64,000 nucleotides of DNA from Paenibacillus borealis (GCF_000758665.1 NZ_CP009285.1:3038001-3102000); one strand, 5' to 3'; positions 43,555-53,266 are shown, counted from the stretch's first letter. Made by a program: numbers and translations. The notes: generated from the letters alone by a model not told the origin.

Positions 43555-45369
43555 GTGAAAAAGGGCTGGAGCTATTTGACCGGACTGGGGCAGGGGATTC
43601 TGGCGGCGCGGAAGTGGCTGATTGCCTATGTCATACTCATTCTCCTGCCGGTATCAGTCATGCTGGCTTCCTTCTATCAGCGGTCCAGTGAGATTCTGGA
43701 GAAGGAGGTCACCAGTACGATGCAGCTGACGCTTAAGCAGGCAGGAATGAATCTGACCTATAAGCTGGATCATATCCGCGACAGCAGCAATTCGGTCTTC
43801 ATGAACCAGGTGCTCTACAGCAATCTGCAGCAGAAGGACAGCATCACCGATGAGCTTAACCAGATTAAGGAGCTGCGTAATTTAGCCGAAACCGCCCAGG
43901 AGAATGAGGATATTTTCCGGCTGCGGTTTTTTGTTGATCCTTCCCGGATGTATGGAGGGGACCGGGTGAACCTGTACCCGCTATCCGATATGGAGCAGTA
44001 TCCGTGGTACAAGCAGGTGGTGGAGGCCGGGGGCGGCATGGTCTGGACCGGGGTTTATGATGAGAGTTATATCGATTACGGGGAGAAGAGGATTTTCTCA
44101 GTCGCCCGGATGCTGCGCAATCCGAAGGCATATGAAGAGACCATCGGCATACTTGTGATGGATGTATCCCAGGATCTGATTGCGGAGGTGATGTCAGAGC
44201 TTCAGTTCTCGGACACCTACACCCCTTATCTCCTGGATAGTGAGGGCCGGCTGATCTACAGTACAGGAGATAGCGGAGCGCAAGAGGTGCGTGTGCTGCC
44301 TGATGAACTGCTGGATACCATTAAGCAATCGGACGAGGGAATCGTTAAGCGGACCCTCGGGCGTGAAGAGGTTAATGTGGTCTATACCACGATCGGGACT
44401 TCAGGGTGGAAAATGATCTCCCAAGTCTCTGAATCGGAGATTTCGCACCGGGCAACAGCAATGAATCAGTTCACCAGCATTGCCACGCTGGCGGGGATCA
44501 CAGTCATGTTCCTGGTACTCGTGTTTGTGCTGCTGATGTTCCTCGTGCAGAACATGCAGCGCAGAGTGCAGATGATTCTGCGGATGATCCGCAAGGAGGG
44601 CATCGGCTGGCTGGAGGACAGAAGGACAATGCCGGACGGGGACTTCCGGCTGCTGGAACGCAGTGTGGACCATCTGATCCACAAGGTCAACATTCTGATG
44701 GAGGAATCCTACCAGGCGAAGATGCAGGAGCGGGAGGCGCAGCTGAGAACCCTGCAGGCCCAGATCAATCCGCATTTTCTGTATAATGCGCTGGATATGA
44801 TCAACTGGTCCGCGATCTCTCATGATGCGGAGGATACCAGCGAGATGATTGAGGCGCTGGCCAGATATTTCCGGCTCAGCCTGAATCAGGGCCGCGACAA
44901 TGTCAGCCTTGCCGATGAATTGAACCTGGCCAAGGTGTTCATGGAGATTCAGCAGAACCGCTTCCCTTCGACTTTTACCTTCAGTGTCCTAGTAGAGCCT
45001 GGACTTGAACAGTATATGATTCCCAAGCTTACCCTCCAGCCGCTGGTGGAGAATGCGCTGCTGCACGGTATCCGCAAAACCCGCAGGAAGCAGGGGAATA
45101 TCACTATTACAGCGCGCCGGGAGCAGGATGATATCCTTCTGGCGGTGTCTGACGACGGGGCGGGCATGAGCACGGAGCAGGCCAGACGGCTGCTGCTGGA
45201 GCCTTCCTCCGAGCTGCGCAGTGACGGGATGCCGGGGTCGTTCGGACTCTATAATGTCAACGAGCGGATCCGTTTTTTTGCCGGCAACCGGTATGGCCTG
45301 TCCATTGAAACAGAACCCGGCATGGGTACTGTAATTAACATCAGAATTAAAGCGGTTCCATTCGAATAA
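43555..45369 (+). CDS. Sensor histidine kinase (YesM-like)
   Basis: This 604-residue kinase starts at GTG after AAGGAGG. A membrane helix lies near residues 20-40, then an extracellular sensor region of about 250 residues. A second helix (about 308-328) leads to a HAMP-like linker. The kinase core has the phospho-acceptor H407 in QINPHFLYNALD and the N box QPLVENALLHGI, with G boxes DDGAGMS and GLYNVNERI. It pairs with the YesN-like regulator to sense an extracellular carbohydrate. Confidence 0.93.
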   Translation: MKKGWSYLTGLGQGILAARKWLIAYVILILLPVSVMLASFYQRSSEILEKEVTSTMQLTLKQAGMNLTYKLDHIRDSSNSVFMNQVLYSNLQQKDSITDELNQIKELRNLAETAQENEDIFRLRFFVDPSRMYGGDRVNLYPLSDMEQYPWYKQVVEAGGGMVWTGVYDESYIDYGEKRIFSVARMLRNPKAYEETIGILVMDVSQDLIAEVMSELQFSDTYTPYLLDSEGRLIYSTGDSGAQEVRVLPDELLDTIKQSDEGIVKRTLGREEVNVVYTTIGTSGWKMISQVSESEISHRATAMNQFTSIATLAGITVMFLVLVFVLLMFLVQNMQRRVQMILRMIRKEGIGWLEDRRTMPDGDFRLLERSVDHLIHKVNILMEESYQAKMQEREAQLRTLQAQINPHFLYNALDMINWSAISHDAEDTSEMIEALARYFRLSLNQGRDNVSLADELNLAKVFMEIQQNRFPSTFTFSVLVEPGLEQYMIPKLTLQPLVENALLHGIRKTRRKQGNITITARREQDDILLAVSDDGAGMSTEQARRLLLEPSSELRSDGMPGSFGLYNVNERIRFFAGNRYGLSIETEPGMGTVINIRIKAVPFE

Positions 45370-45476
45370 TCTGCCTGCTTGATATACAGTCGCGTAAGAC
45401 CAGAAATAATCAGATTACCACCTACAAGAGCCCCCCGGTTTCTCAGTATAATCATCTCACAAACATATGGGGGTGA

Positions 45477-46448
45477 GTGAAAGTGGGTGGGAGTGTCACG
45501 GATTTGAACCGGAAGAGCAAGGTTACGGCAACCCGAATCAGGTCCGCAAGCAAGTGGAGACTCGCCTGGAGGAACAGGGATTATTATGTACTGCTGATAC
45601 CCGGACTGCTGTTTCTGCTGCTCTTCAAATATACACCGCTGTACGGGGTGCTGATCGCCTTTCAGGATTTTAACATTTTCGAGGGCATCAGAGGCAGTGA
45701 ATGGGTAGGGCTGGAGCAATTCCATAAGCTTATCCAATCGGACGAATTCGGAAGGGTATTCATGAATACGCTGCTTATCAGTGTCTACAAAATTGTTCTG
45801 CTGTTCCCGGTGCCGGTCTTCATCGCGCTGGTACTGAACGAGGTTAGGCTGATGTTCTTCAAACGGACGATCCAGACGATTATTTATCTCCCGCATTTCC
45901 TGTCTTGGGTCATTATCTCCGGGTTGTTCGTCACCATACTCTCCACCTCGGGCGGACTGGTCAATAATATCATTCAGTGGTTTGGCGGAGAACCGGTCAG
46001 CTTTTTTGTCAGCAATGATTATTTCCGCAGTGTGGTTGTCTTTACGGCCGGCTGGAAGGAATCAGGGTGGAATGCGATCGTCTTCATTGCCGCCATTGCC
46101 GGGATCGATCAGGAGCAATACGAGGCGGCTTCCATTGACGGGGCGGGGCGGATCCGCAGAATGCTGCATATCTCACTGCCGGGTATCCTGCCGACTGTGG
46201 TGCTGATGTTCATTCTCCGGCTGGGCTCGGTGCTTGATGCAGGAACGGAGCAGATTCTGACCATGTACAATCCGGTAGTCTATGAGACAGCGGATGTCAT
46301 CGGCACCTTCGTTTACCGCATCGGGCTGGGCAAAATGGATTACAGCTTCAGCACTGCGGTTGGCCTGTTCAACTCAGTGGTAGGCTTCATCCTCATCGTT
46401 TCGGGAAATTATATCAGCCGGAAGCTGCTGAAACGCGGAATCTGGTAG
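45477..46448 (+). CDS. ABC sugar transporter permease (CUT1, YteP/LplB-like), system 1
   Basis: This 323-residue protein has six membrane helices and a cytoplasmic EAA loop (QYEAASIDGAGRIRRMLHISLPGI). The N-terminus before the first helix is basic. It starts at GTG, either 45477 or 45483, with GGGGTGA upstream. It is paired with the second permease 24 bases on and the binding protein at 47452. No ATPase gene is nearby, so a shared MsmX-type ATPase is likely. Confidence 0.92.
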   Translation: MKVGGSVTDLNRKSKVTATRIRSASKWRLAWRNRDYYVLLIPGLLFLLLFKYTPLYGVLIAFQDFNIFEGIRGSEWVGLEQFHKLIQSDEFGRVFMNTLLISVYKIVLLFPVPVFIALVLNEVRLMFFKRTIQTIIYLPHFLSWVIISGLFVTILSTSGGLVNNIIQWFGGEPVSFFVSNDYFRSVVVFTAGWKESGWNAIVFIAAIAGIDQEQYEAASIDGAGRIRRMLHISLPGILPTVVLMFILRLGSVLDAGTEQILTMYNPVVYETADVIGTFVYRIGLGKMDYSFSTAVGLFNSVVGFILIVSGNYISRKLLKRGIW

Positions 46449-46472
46449 ACGGGAAGGGAGACAGTATAACCC

Positions 46473-47348
46473 ATGACGAAACGAACCAAAGGCGACATGC
46501 TGCTCGATATCTTTGTCTACCTGTTCCTGATCACGCTCGGAGTGATGATGCTGCTGCCGCTGGTCAATGTATTATCGAAATCGGTCAGTGAAGAATGGGC
46601 CATTACCTCGGGAAAAGTGGGCATTCTGCCGGTAGGCTTCCAGCTTGACACCCTGAGACAGGTGATCTCTTCATCGATGTTCATCCGGGCGTTCGGTGTA
46701 TCCGTCGTCGTCACTGTAGCGGGCACCCTGATCTCTATTCTGATGACGGCACTTACGGCTTATCCGTTATCCAAACGGAATCTGCCGGGCATCTCCTTTT
46801 TCATGGTGCTGTTCATCTTTACGATGCTGTTCAGCGGCGGGCTCATTCCCAATTACCTGCTGATGCGCCAGCTGCATCTGATCAATAATCTGTGGGTGCT
46901 TATCCTGCCGGGGATGATCAGTGTGTTCAACATGCTGGTGATCAAAAGCTACTATGAGAGTCTTCCTGAAGCATTAGAGGAGTCAGCGCGGATCGACGGG
47001 GCTAAGACTTACACCATTCTGTTCCGGATTATACTGCCGCTCAGTATGCCGGTGATTGCCACGATTGCGCTTTTCTATGCTGTCGGGTACTGGAATGATT
47101 ATTTCGGTCCAATGATCTACATCAACGATACCGCGCTTAAGACCTTGCAGCTCTATCTGCAGGATGTGGTGATGGATGCAAGTGCCGCCAACGCAGTTAA
47201 TAAAAGTGTGGATGACCTGATGAACATGTCTCCGGAAGGCATACGTGCGGCAACGGTGGTCGCTTCGACGGTTCCGATTCTGTTCGTATACCCATTCCTG
47301 CAGAAGTATTTCATCAAAGGCGTGCTGATCGGCTCGGTCAAGGGCTGA
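46473..47348 (+). CDS. ABC sugar transporter permease (CUT1, YtcP-like), system 1
   Basis: This 291-residue protein has six membrane helices, with the EAA-loop segment LEESARIDGAKTYTILFRIILPLS. It ends with the KGVLIGSVKG tail typical of YtcP-like permeases. GGGAGACAG lies before the ATG. It forms the membrane channel with the preceding permease. An inverted repeat (47392-47434) lies between this gene and the binding-protein gene. Confidence 0.92.
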   Translation: MTKRTKGDMLLDIFVYLFLITLGVMMLLPLVNVLSKSVSEEWAITSGKVGILPVGFQLDTLRQVISSSMFIRAFGVSVVVTVAGTLISILMTALTAYPLSKRNLPGISFFMVLFIFTMLFSGGLIPNYLLMRQLHLINNLWVLILPGMISVFNMLVIKSYYESLPEALEESARIDGAKTYTILFRIILPLSMPVIATIALFYAVGYWNDYFGPMIYINDTALKTLQLYLQDVVMDASAANAVNKSVDDLMNMSPEGIRAATVVASTVPILFVYPFLQKYFIKGVLIGSVKG

Positions 47349-47391
47349 GGGACTATTCCGTCCATAGCTTGTAGCGTATGCTTCCGAGGCG

Positions 47392-47434
47392 AGTTTTGTA
47401 TGAAGTAAGACTGGAAGCTTAAGCTCACAAAACT
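47392..47434 (+). repeat. Intercistronic stem-loop before the binding-protein gene
   Basis: AGTTTTGT (47392-47399) pairs with ACAAAACT (47427-47434), and the 27-base loop contains AAGCTT. No T-run follows, so it is more like a stabilising hairpin between permease and binding-protein messages than a terminator. Confidence 0.45.
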
Positions 47435-47451
47435 TATAGGGGGTTATCTTA

Positions 47452-49011
47452 ATGAAACAGACCAAATGGCTGTCACTCCTGCTGAGCACCGGGCTGCTGT
47501 TTGCGGCAACTGCCTGTGGTTCATCTAACAACACGAATAGCAGCGGGGAGAACGCTTCAACAGCAGCCCCGGCTTCTGCAGAAGCAACTGCCGCAACGGC
47601 AACATCAGAGAATGCCGCCAAGCCAGAATTGAAATCGCTTAATCTGTGGTCGAAGGATGATTACAATACGTATCCGCTGGCCAAGGTGATCGAGGAGCGG
47701 ACCGGTTATAAGGTGAAGTATGAGATGCTTCCCGCCGACAAGGCAATGGATAAGCTCAATCTGCTGATCTCCTCTGCCGAGCCGTATGATGTCATTACCA
47801 TTTCCGGTGAAAAAGCCGTGTATACCGATTATGCAAAAATGGGTGCGCTGGTGGATCTTACCCCGCTCATCGAGGAGTTCGGTGATAATATTAAGGCTTC
47901 CATCTCCCAGGCTTCCTTCGATGCGATGAAGATTGACGGCAAAATCTATGGCATCCCCAACAGCTCCTCGCAATTTGCCGGTGCCGATCTGATGATCCGC
48001 CAGGACTGGCTCGACAAGCTGGGGCTGAAGATGCCGACTACGCTTGATGAATTCACGGAAGTGCTGAAGGCCTTCAAGGAAAAAGATCCGGGCGGAACCG
48101 GGAACAGCGGCGCCCCCATGTCGATTGACGGGGCACTGGCAACAACGGCGAATATTACCGGTGCCTTCGGAATAGGCACGAGCTGGAATACGGTGGACGG
48201 CCAGCTGGTTCCGGCCCCGCTGCATCCGGGCTTCAAGGAATATCTGACGTACATGTCCGGTCTGTATAAACAGGGGCTGCTCGATAAGGAATTTGCCGTG
48301 AACAAGGATGCTACCCTGAAGGAGAAATTCACCAGCGGCAAGATTGGGGTCATTCAGCTGCCTTGGTATGATATTCCCGGAATTGCCGATGCCCTGACCA
48401 AGAACTTCCCTGATGCCAAATATGCTTACCTTCCTGCCCTCAAAGGCAAAGACGGACAAATGGGCCTCGGCATGAGCGGCGGGTTCGACCGCATTACCTT
48501 CATTCCGAAATCTGCGAAGCATCCTGAAGATGCGATTAAATGGATCAATGCCAAGCTGGAAAAAGAAACCTTCAAGCTGATTGCCATCGGTGAAGAAGGC
48601 AAACATCATACGTATAAAGACGGCGTATACAGTCCGATCCTGCCGCTATTCACGGACGAACGCGGCAACGCCAGCAATTATCTGACTGGTATAGACGAGA
48701 AGCTGTACCCGATCTATTGGCAGGCCCGGGTGCAGAAGGATGCCCGGCTGTTCGCAGGCTTCTCTTATCTGAACAATGAGCTTCCGGCGGAAGCGAGAAT
48801 TGCCGATCCGCTAGCGCTGGCACCATCCCTGCCGGAATATTCGAAGAACAATGCTTCGCTGAATCAGATGATTAATGATTTCGCCGTTAAAGTCATTGTC
48901 GGTGAAGAGTCCCCGGATGCCGTGGCTGATTTCGCCGGGAAATACAAAGCTGCAGGCGGGGAAGCCAGCACCAAAGAGGTGAATGCCTGGTATGCTACAG
49001 TGAAGAAATAG
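47452..49011 (+). CDS. Extracellular solute-binding lipoprotein (CUT1), system 1
   Basis: This 519-residue protein has a lipoprotein signal ending ATAC, with lipidated C22. A Ser/Asn/Thr-rich linker and a two-lobe family 1-type binding fold follow. It delivers an oligosaccharide to the permeases encoded just upstream. GGGGG lies before the ATG. The ligand cannot be read from the sequence; neighbouring genes point to a plant or bacterial glycan fragment. Confidence 0.92.
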   Translation: MKQTKWLSLLLSTGLLFAATACGSSNNTNSSGENASTAAPASAEATAATATSENAAKPELKSLNLWSKDDYNTYPLAKVIEERTGYKVKYEMLPADKAMDKLNLLISSAEPYDVITISGEKAVYTDYAKMGALVDLTPLIEEFGDNIKASISQASFDAMKIDGKIYGIPNSSSQFAGADLMIRQDWLDKLGLKMPTTLDEFTEVLKAFKEKDPGGTGNSGAPMSIDGALATTANITGAFGIGTSWNTVDGQLVPAPLHPGFKEYLTYMSGLYKQGLLDKEFAVNKDATLKEKFTSGKIGVIQLPWYDIPGIADALTKNFPDAKYAYLPALKGKDGQMGLGMSGGFDRITFIPKSAKHPEDAIKWINAKLEKETFKLIAIGEEGKHHTYKDGVYSPILPLFTDERGNASNYLTGIDEKLYPIYWQARVQKDARLFAGFSYLNNELPAEARIADPLALAPSLPEYSKNNASLNQMINDFAVKVIVGEESPDAVADFAGKYKAAGGEASTKEVNAWYATVKK

Positions 49012-49042
49012 AGTCAAAGAAAACATTTTAGGAGGTAAAAGG

Positions 49043-50452
49043 ATGAACAGCTACAGGATGCGGAGCAGTGAGATTCCGCTGCAGGATTCTTGGGATGTCA
49101 TCGTTGTGGGCGGCGGCCCGGCGGGGTGTACGGCGGCCGCAGCCGCAGCCCGGGAAGGGGCAAAGACGCTGCTGATTGAAGCGACAGGCAGCCTGGGCGG
49201 AATGGGCACATCGGGACTAGTGCCGGCCTGGTGCCCGTTCTCGGACATGAAGACGATCATCTACCGGGGACTGGCAATGAAGGTGTTTGAAGCCTTGAAG
49301 GCGCAGATGCCGCATGTGAGCCAAGAGGCGATGGACTGGGTTCCGATCGAACCGGAGAAGCTCAAGGTCATCTATGATGAGCTGGTAGCCGGAGCCGGTG
49401 CCACGGTGCTGTTCAATACGCAGCTGGGTTCCGTGGAGGCGGATGAGGAAGGCCATGTGCTGGCGCTAATCACTGCCAGCAAGAACGGTCTGCAGGCGCT
49501 GAAGGCCAAGGTCTATATCGACTGCACGGGCGATGCCGATGTAGCGGCCTGGGCGGGAGCGGAATATCTCAAGGGTGATACCGTAACCGGTGAGCTGATG
49601 CCTGCGACGCACTGTTTTACCCTTGGCAATGTCGATGAATATGCTTATCTGAACGGTCCGCTGCTGCATAATAACAACAAAACCAGCCCGATCTTCGATA
49701 TTCTGGGCTCCGGGAAGTTCCCTTTAATTCCGGATTCGCATATCTGCAACAATGTTATTGCTCCCCGAACGGTGGGCTTCAATGCCGGCCATCTGTGGGA
49801 TGTGGATAATACGGATGCCTTCTCCGTATCCGCTGCATTGATGCAGGGAAGGAAGCTGGCCTCCGTCTACAGGGATGCACTGGCCGAGTTCATGCCTGCT
49901 GCGTTCGGCAGCTCTTACGTAGCCAATACCGGCTCGCTGATGGGAGTACGGGAGACGCGGAGAATTACCGGCGATTATGTGCTAAGTGTGGAGGATTATG
50001 TCAACCGCCGCAGCTTCGCGGATGAAATCTGCCGCAATAGCTATTTCATTGATATCCATGGGACTGAGAAGGAAGAGAAGCAGGCAGGAGGTAAGCTGGA
50101 GGTCATTAAACGCTACGGTCCGGGAGAATCGCACGGCATTCCGTACCGCTGCTTGACCCCGCGTTCATTGAAAAATGTGCTGGTCGCGGGGCGCTCCATC
50201 TCCTGTGTCCGTGAAGTGCAAGGGAGTGTCCGGGTAATGCCGGTCTGTCTGGCAATGGGCGAAGCAGCCGGGATTGCCGCAGCACTCGCCGCGGAGCTTC
50301 CCGGTTATGACGTGCATGCGGTGGATGTATCCGTGCTGCGCAGACGCCTGAAGGAAGAGGGCGCTTACCTGCCGGATGCTGCAGACGGAACAGTATTTGT
50401 TGATCCGGATGCAGCGGCAGGAGAAGAGGGAAAACCGGTGAGGTATCACTGA
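49043..50452 (+). CDS. FAD-dependent oxidoreductase (FAD_oxidored, PF12831-like)
   Basis: This 469-residue protein starts with the dinucleotide-binding motif DVIVVGGGPAGCTAAAAA. The segment after it (ATGSLGGMGTSGLVPAWCP) and the later CTGDADVAAWAGAE fit the PF12831 group often found in sugar operons. The C-terminal GRSISCVREVQGSVRVMPVCLAMGEAAGIAAA segment closes the FAD site. It is expected in the cytoplasm, possibly oxidising a sugar or sugar acid. AGGAGG lies before the ATG. It follows the binding protein by 31 bases. Confidence 0.87.
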   Translation: MNSYRMRSSEIPLQDSWDVIVVGGGPAGCTAAAAAAREGAKTLLIEATGSLGGMGTSGLVPAWCPFSDMKTIIYRGLAMKVFEALKAQMPHVSQEAMDWVPIEPEKLKVIYDELVAGAGATVLFNTQLGSVEADEEGHVLALITASKNGLQALKAKVYIDCTGDADVAAWAGAEYLKGDTVTGELMPATHCFTLGNVDEYAYLNGPLLHNNNKTSPIFDILGSGKFPLIPDSHICNNVIAPRTVGFNAGHLWDVDNTDAFSVSAALMQGRKLASVYRDALAEFMPAAFGSSYVANTGSLMGVRETRRITGDYVLSVEDYVNRRSFADEICRNSYFIDIHGTEKEEKQAGGKLEVIKRYGPGESHGIPYRCLTPRSLKNVLVAGRSISCVREVQGSVRVMPVCLAMGEAAGIAAALAAELPGYDVHAVDVSVLRRRLKEEGAYLPDAADGTVFVDPDAAAGEEGKPVRYH

Positions 50453-50498
50453 GACATGAAGCAAAATGACGCTAGCTAGCATATAGCTTTTTCCAATC

Positions 50499-50536
50499 AG
50501 GCAATCTCCCGTCAGCGGGGATTGCCTGTCTTGTTG
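50499..50536 (+). terminator. Probable terminator of the system 1 operon
   Basis: AGGCAATC.CCC and GGG.GATTGCCT form a stem of about 11 bp with a 6-base loop, followed by a weak T-rich GTCTTGTTG. Confidence 0.6.
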
Positions 50537-50583
50537 TACGGGAATCGGACACCTTGAGTAGGGGCTTAAGAGAACGATAGGCA

Positions 50584-50755
50584 GACGAGCCGAATGTATG
50601 CGAAGAACCGAATACAATGTGCCCATGATAGGGTAGACGAGCCGAATGTATGCGGAAAACCGAATACAATGTGCCAACAATAGGGTAGACGGGCCAAATG
50701 TATGCGAAAAATCGAATACAATGTGCCAATTGTAGGGTAGACGAGCCTAATGAGG
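50584..50755. repeat. 52-bp tandem repeat, three full copies and a partial fourth
   Basis: Copies begin at 50584, 50636 and 50688, with a partial copy at 50740; each is exactly 52 bases. Each has an inner palindrome GTAT-x-CGG-aaaa-CCG-x-ATAC or a variant. Copy 2 has CGG/CCG and copy 3 has CGA/TCG, a matching change on both arms. The units have no spacers and are not CRISPR. The rest of the 50453-50822 gap shows only the terminator above. Confidence 0.85.
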
Positions 50756-50822
50756 CTGCATTCCTCTGATGCCAGCGGATGCAGCCCAAAATTAGTTGCT
50801 GTTAAAATTACTGATGATCTGG

Positions 50823-51677
50823 TTATTTTACCGTAGCTAGGTCAACTTTGCGTTTGAGGAGGATCGCGTTGATCTCGCCGCCGGCCAGGATAATGATCGA
50901 GCTGATATACAGCCAGATGAGCAGAATCATTACGCCCCCTAGACTGCCGTAGGTTTTGGTGAAATCACTGAACTGATTGACGTAGACCGAGAAGAGTACC
51001 GATGTAATAATCCATCCAAGGGTCGAGAACATCGCGCCGGGAACGACCTCCCGCAGAGCCAGTCTGCGGCTTGGGGCGATCCAGTAGAGCAGTGTGAACA
51101 CAATGAACATGACCAGCAGCGGCACAGCGTATTGCAGCAGATCCCATAGCTTCTGGAAACCGTAGGGCAGATCCGTCAACAGGAAGACCTGTGTCTTGAG
51201 CCAGGTCCCGAGGACCAGCAGCAGAATGCTGAGCAGCACGACAAAACCGATCGTAAGCGTGGCGAGAAAGGCAATCCCTCTTATTTTCCAGAAGGCCCGG
51301 CTCTCATCAATATCGTAAGCGCGGTTGAGCCCTTTAATGATCGCATTGACCCCTTTGGAAGCCGCCCAGAGTGTAGCCAGCATCCCGAAGGATAACAGCG
51401 CCTGACTGCGTCCCTCGGACACATCCTGCAGAATCTCTTCTATAATAGAGACGGCTTCGGCAGGCATCACCTGTTCCAGCTGCTGGATTTTGTCCTCCAG
51501 GGAAATATTCGCATACCCGATCAGGGTCATAATGAAGATCAGAAAGGGAAACAGCGACAGAATCAAATAATAGGTCAGCTGTGCGCTGATCCCCTGGACA
51601 TCATCGGCTTTGATTTTTTGCAGCAGCTGTTTGATGAATGTGAATGCATCCTTGCGGCCGGCAGTACTTCTGCTCAT
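50823..51677 (-). CDS. YihY/BrkB-family membrane protein
   Basis: This 284-residue protein has six hydrophobic helices and family motifs such as GISAQLTYYLILSLFPFLIF and LGGVMILLIWLYISSIIILAGGEINAIL. The role of YihY proteins is not firmly known; it was once misassigned as RNase BN. It is divergent from GH5, so it is not part of the sugar operons. The GGAGGG site lies just before ATG 51677. Confidence 0.88.
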   Translation of the reverse strand: MSRSTAGRKDAFTFIKQLLQKIKADDVQGISAQLTYYLILSLFPFLIFIMTLIGYANISLEDKIQQLEQVMPAEAVSIIEEILQDVSEGRSQALLSFGMLATLWAASKGVNAIIKGLNRAYDIDESRAFWKIRGIAFLATLTIGFVVLLSILLLVLGTWLKTQVFLLTDLPYGFQKLWDLLQYAVPLLVMFIVFTLLYWIAPSRRLALREVVPGAMFSTLGWIITSVLFSVYVNQFSDFTKTYGSLGGVMILLIWLYISSIIILAGGEINAILLKRKVDLATVK

Positions 51678-52144
51678 AGGGCCCTCCTTCTTTTATTGCG
51701 GTATAGGCTTGTTTATGAAAATATATCCATATATATGTGTCTCACATAAAATTATCCTAAGGTGCAGCATGCTTGTTCTTATTTTAGCACAGTGGGGTTG
51801 AAGAAGCAGAAGCGTCACCAAAGAATACAGGAATGGCATTCCGGAAGGAACCGGAATGCTGTTTTTTTTTGCCCGAAAAGGCCCGGCCGATAATGACAAC
51901 AGCAGAGTCTGTAATGAATAACGGGGCGCCGCAAAGCCTGTAGCAGCAAGGCTTCACACAGTGGTACTAAGATGACTATAGACGGCAATTCACAGGCTCC
52001 TCTATATTGGTGGCAGAGCAAGCAGCTGCTGCCTGAACCTGCTGGACCGGAGAATACGCTCTCTTGCCAGCTGCGAAATGAATGCGCTTTCCGTTAGATG
52101 TATCCCGTTCTGATGACCATTACAATCCTGAGGAGGCATGATTA
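51678..52144. other. 467-base gap between yihY-like and GH5 genes
   Basis: No gene is supported. A plus-strand terminator lies at 51836-51870 without any plus-strand gene before it. A weak cre-like word lies near 52077 (TGAATGCGCTTTCC, two mismatches). Confidence 0.5.
51836..51870 (+). terminator. Orphan rho-independent terminator
   Basis: GCATTCCGG and CCGGAATGC form a perfect 9-bp stem with a 6-base loop, followed after TG by nine Ts. No plus-strand gene precedes it for more than 1 kb. Confidence 0.8.
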
Positions 52145-53266
52145 ATGAGATTCCCGACTAGCTTCAAATCTGCAATGATCTGGCCGGTCTGTGCCATTCT
52201 GTTGATTTCACTGCTGACCGGTGGAGCCAGTGCGAAGGCGGAGGCATCGTCTGGAGCCGCCGTTTCCACTCCGTTGACAGCGAAGGAAATGGCCGGTCTT
52301 ATGGGCAGGGGAACTAATCTGGGCAACACGTTTGAAGGGAACTGGAACAGCCAGAGTTACGAGGATGTGAAGGCGGCTGTGGATGCTTTTATTGCGGCGG
52401 GGTATACCAACATCCGGATTCCGGTCAACTGGGGCGGACGGGGTGATAAATATGCTTCGACTGCGGATGAAGCGGGGCATTTCTCCTTCAGCGCTCCGAA
52501 TGTGGCCACGGTGAAACGTCTGGTGGATTATGTACTGAAGGATGTGAATGTTCAGCGGGCAAATGCGGGCAAGCCGCCTATCATTCTGATTGTGAATGCA
52601 CATCACGAGGAATGGGCAATGAACGCTGTTCAAGGCGAGCCTGCTTTTGAAACGAACATGCAGCGGCTGGAGACTATTTGGACGGGGATCGCGGAGCTGT
52701 TCAAGGATGAACCGGACACGCTGGTGTTCGAATTGTTCAATGAACCGCATCTGAGCCTGAATACGGGGGCAGCTGCCAAAGCGAGCGTCATTGAGCTCAA
52801 CAAGCGGGCTTATGCGGCGATCCGCAGCTACACCTTGGGCGGCATGGAGCCGCATGCCAAGCGGATCGTGATCTTCGGCGGGTACAACTACAACAGCGGA
52901 TGGGGCCTGTACGATACGTACCGCAATCCGCAGGACCTGCCGGGCGGGGGAACGGACCGCTATATTATGGGCACCTATCACTCGTATTTTCAGAATCTGG
53001 CGGATCATCTGAAGCGTGTGGACGATGTGAAGCGGGAATTTGTGGATGTGCATGACATTCCGGTGTATCTGGGCGAATTCGGCTATGAGCACCGGGGAGT
53101 CATCACGGACACACTGCTGGATTCGTACCGGCAAATCGCGAACAAGGCCATCGCGGGACAGTTTGCTTTCTCCGTATGGGATGACAATGGCTGGTATCAA
53201 ATTTATAACCGGGCAACCGGGCAATTCAATGCACTTAAGGATCAGGTTCTAGACATAAATAACTGA
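52145..53266 (+). CDS. Secreted GH5 endo-beta-glucanase-like glycoside hydrolase
   Basis: This 373-residue protein has an N-terminal signal peptide (about 1-35, ending near ASAKAEA) and a GH5 catalytic domain. The catalytic acid/base is E200 in FELFNEPHL and the nucleophile is E311 in VYLGEFGYEH. Other GH5 marks are MGRGTNLGNTFEG, NIRIPVNWGGR and WDDNGWYQIYN. No carbohydrate-binding module follows. It probably cleaves beta-1,4-glucan or a related beta-glycan outside the cell. It lies 29 bases before the system 2 permeases, so the operon couples cleavage and uptake. Confidence 0.9.
   Translation: MRFPTSFKSAMIWPVCAILLISLLTGGASAKAEASSGAAVSTPLTAKEMAGLMGRGTNLGNTFEGNWNSQSYEDVKAAVDAFIAAGYTNIRIPVNWGGRGDKYASTADEAGHFSFSAPNVATVKRLVDYVLKDVNVQRANAGKPPIILIVNAHHEEWAMNAVQGEPAFETNMQRLETIWTGIAELFKDEPDTLVFELFNEPHLSLNTGAAAKASVIELNKRAYAAIRSYTLGGMEPHAKRIVIFGGYNYNSGWGLYDTYRNPQDLPGGGTDRYIMGTYHSYFQNLADHLKRVDDVKREFVDVHDIPVYLGEFGYEHRGVITDTLLDSYRQIANKAIAGQFAFSVWDDNGWYQIYNRATGQFNALKDQVLDINN

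Noticed and set aside
50584..50755. Tandem repeats as a possible CRISPR array
   Set aside because: Copies are contiguous 52-bp units without unique spacers, and no cas genes are present.
52077..52092. Cre site before the GH5 gene
   Set aside because: The best word has two mismatches to the consensus, which is expected by chance in a gap of this length.
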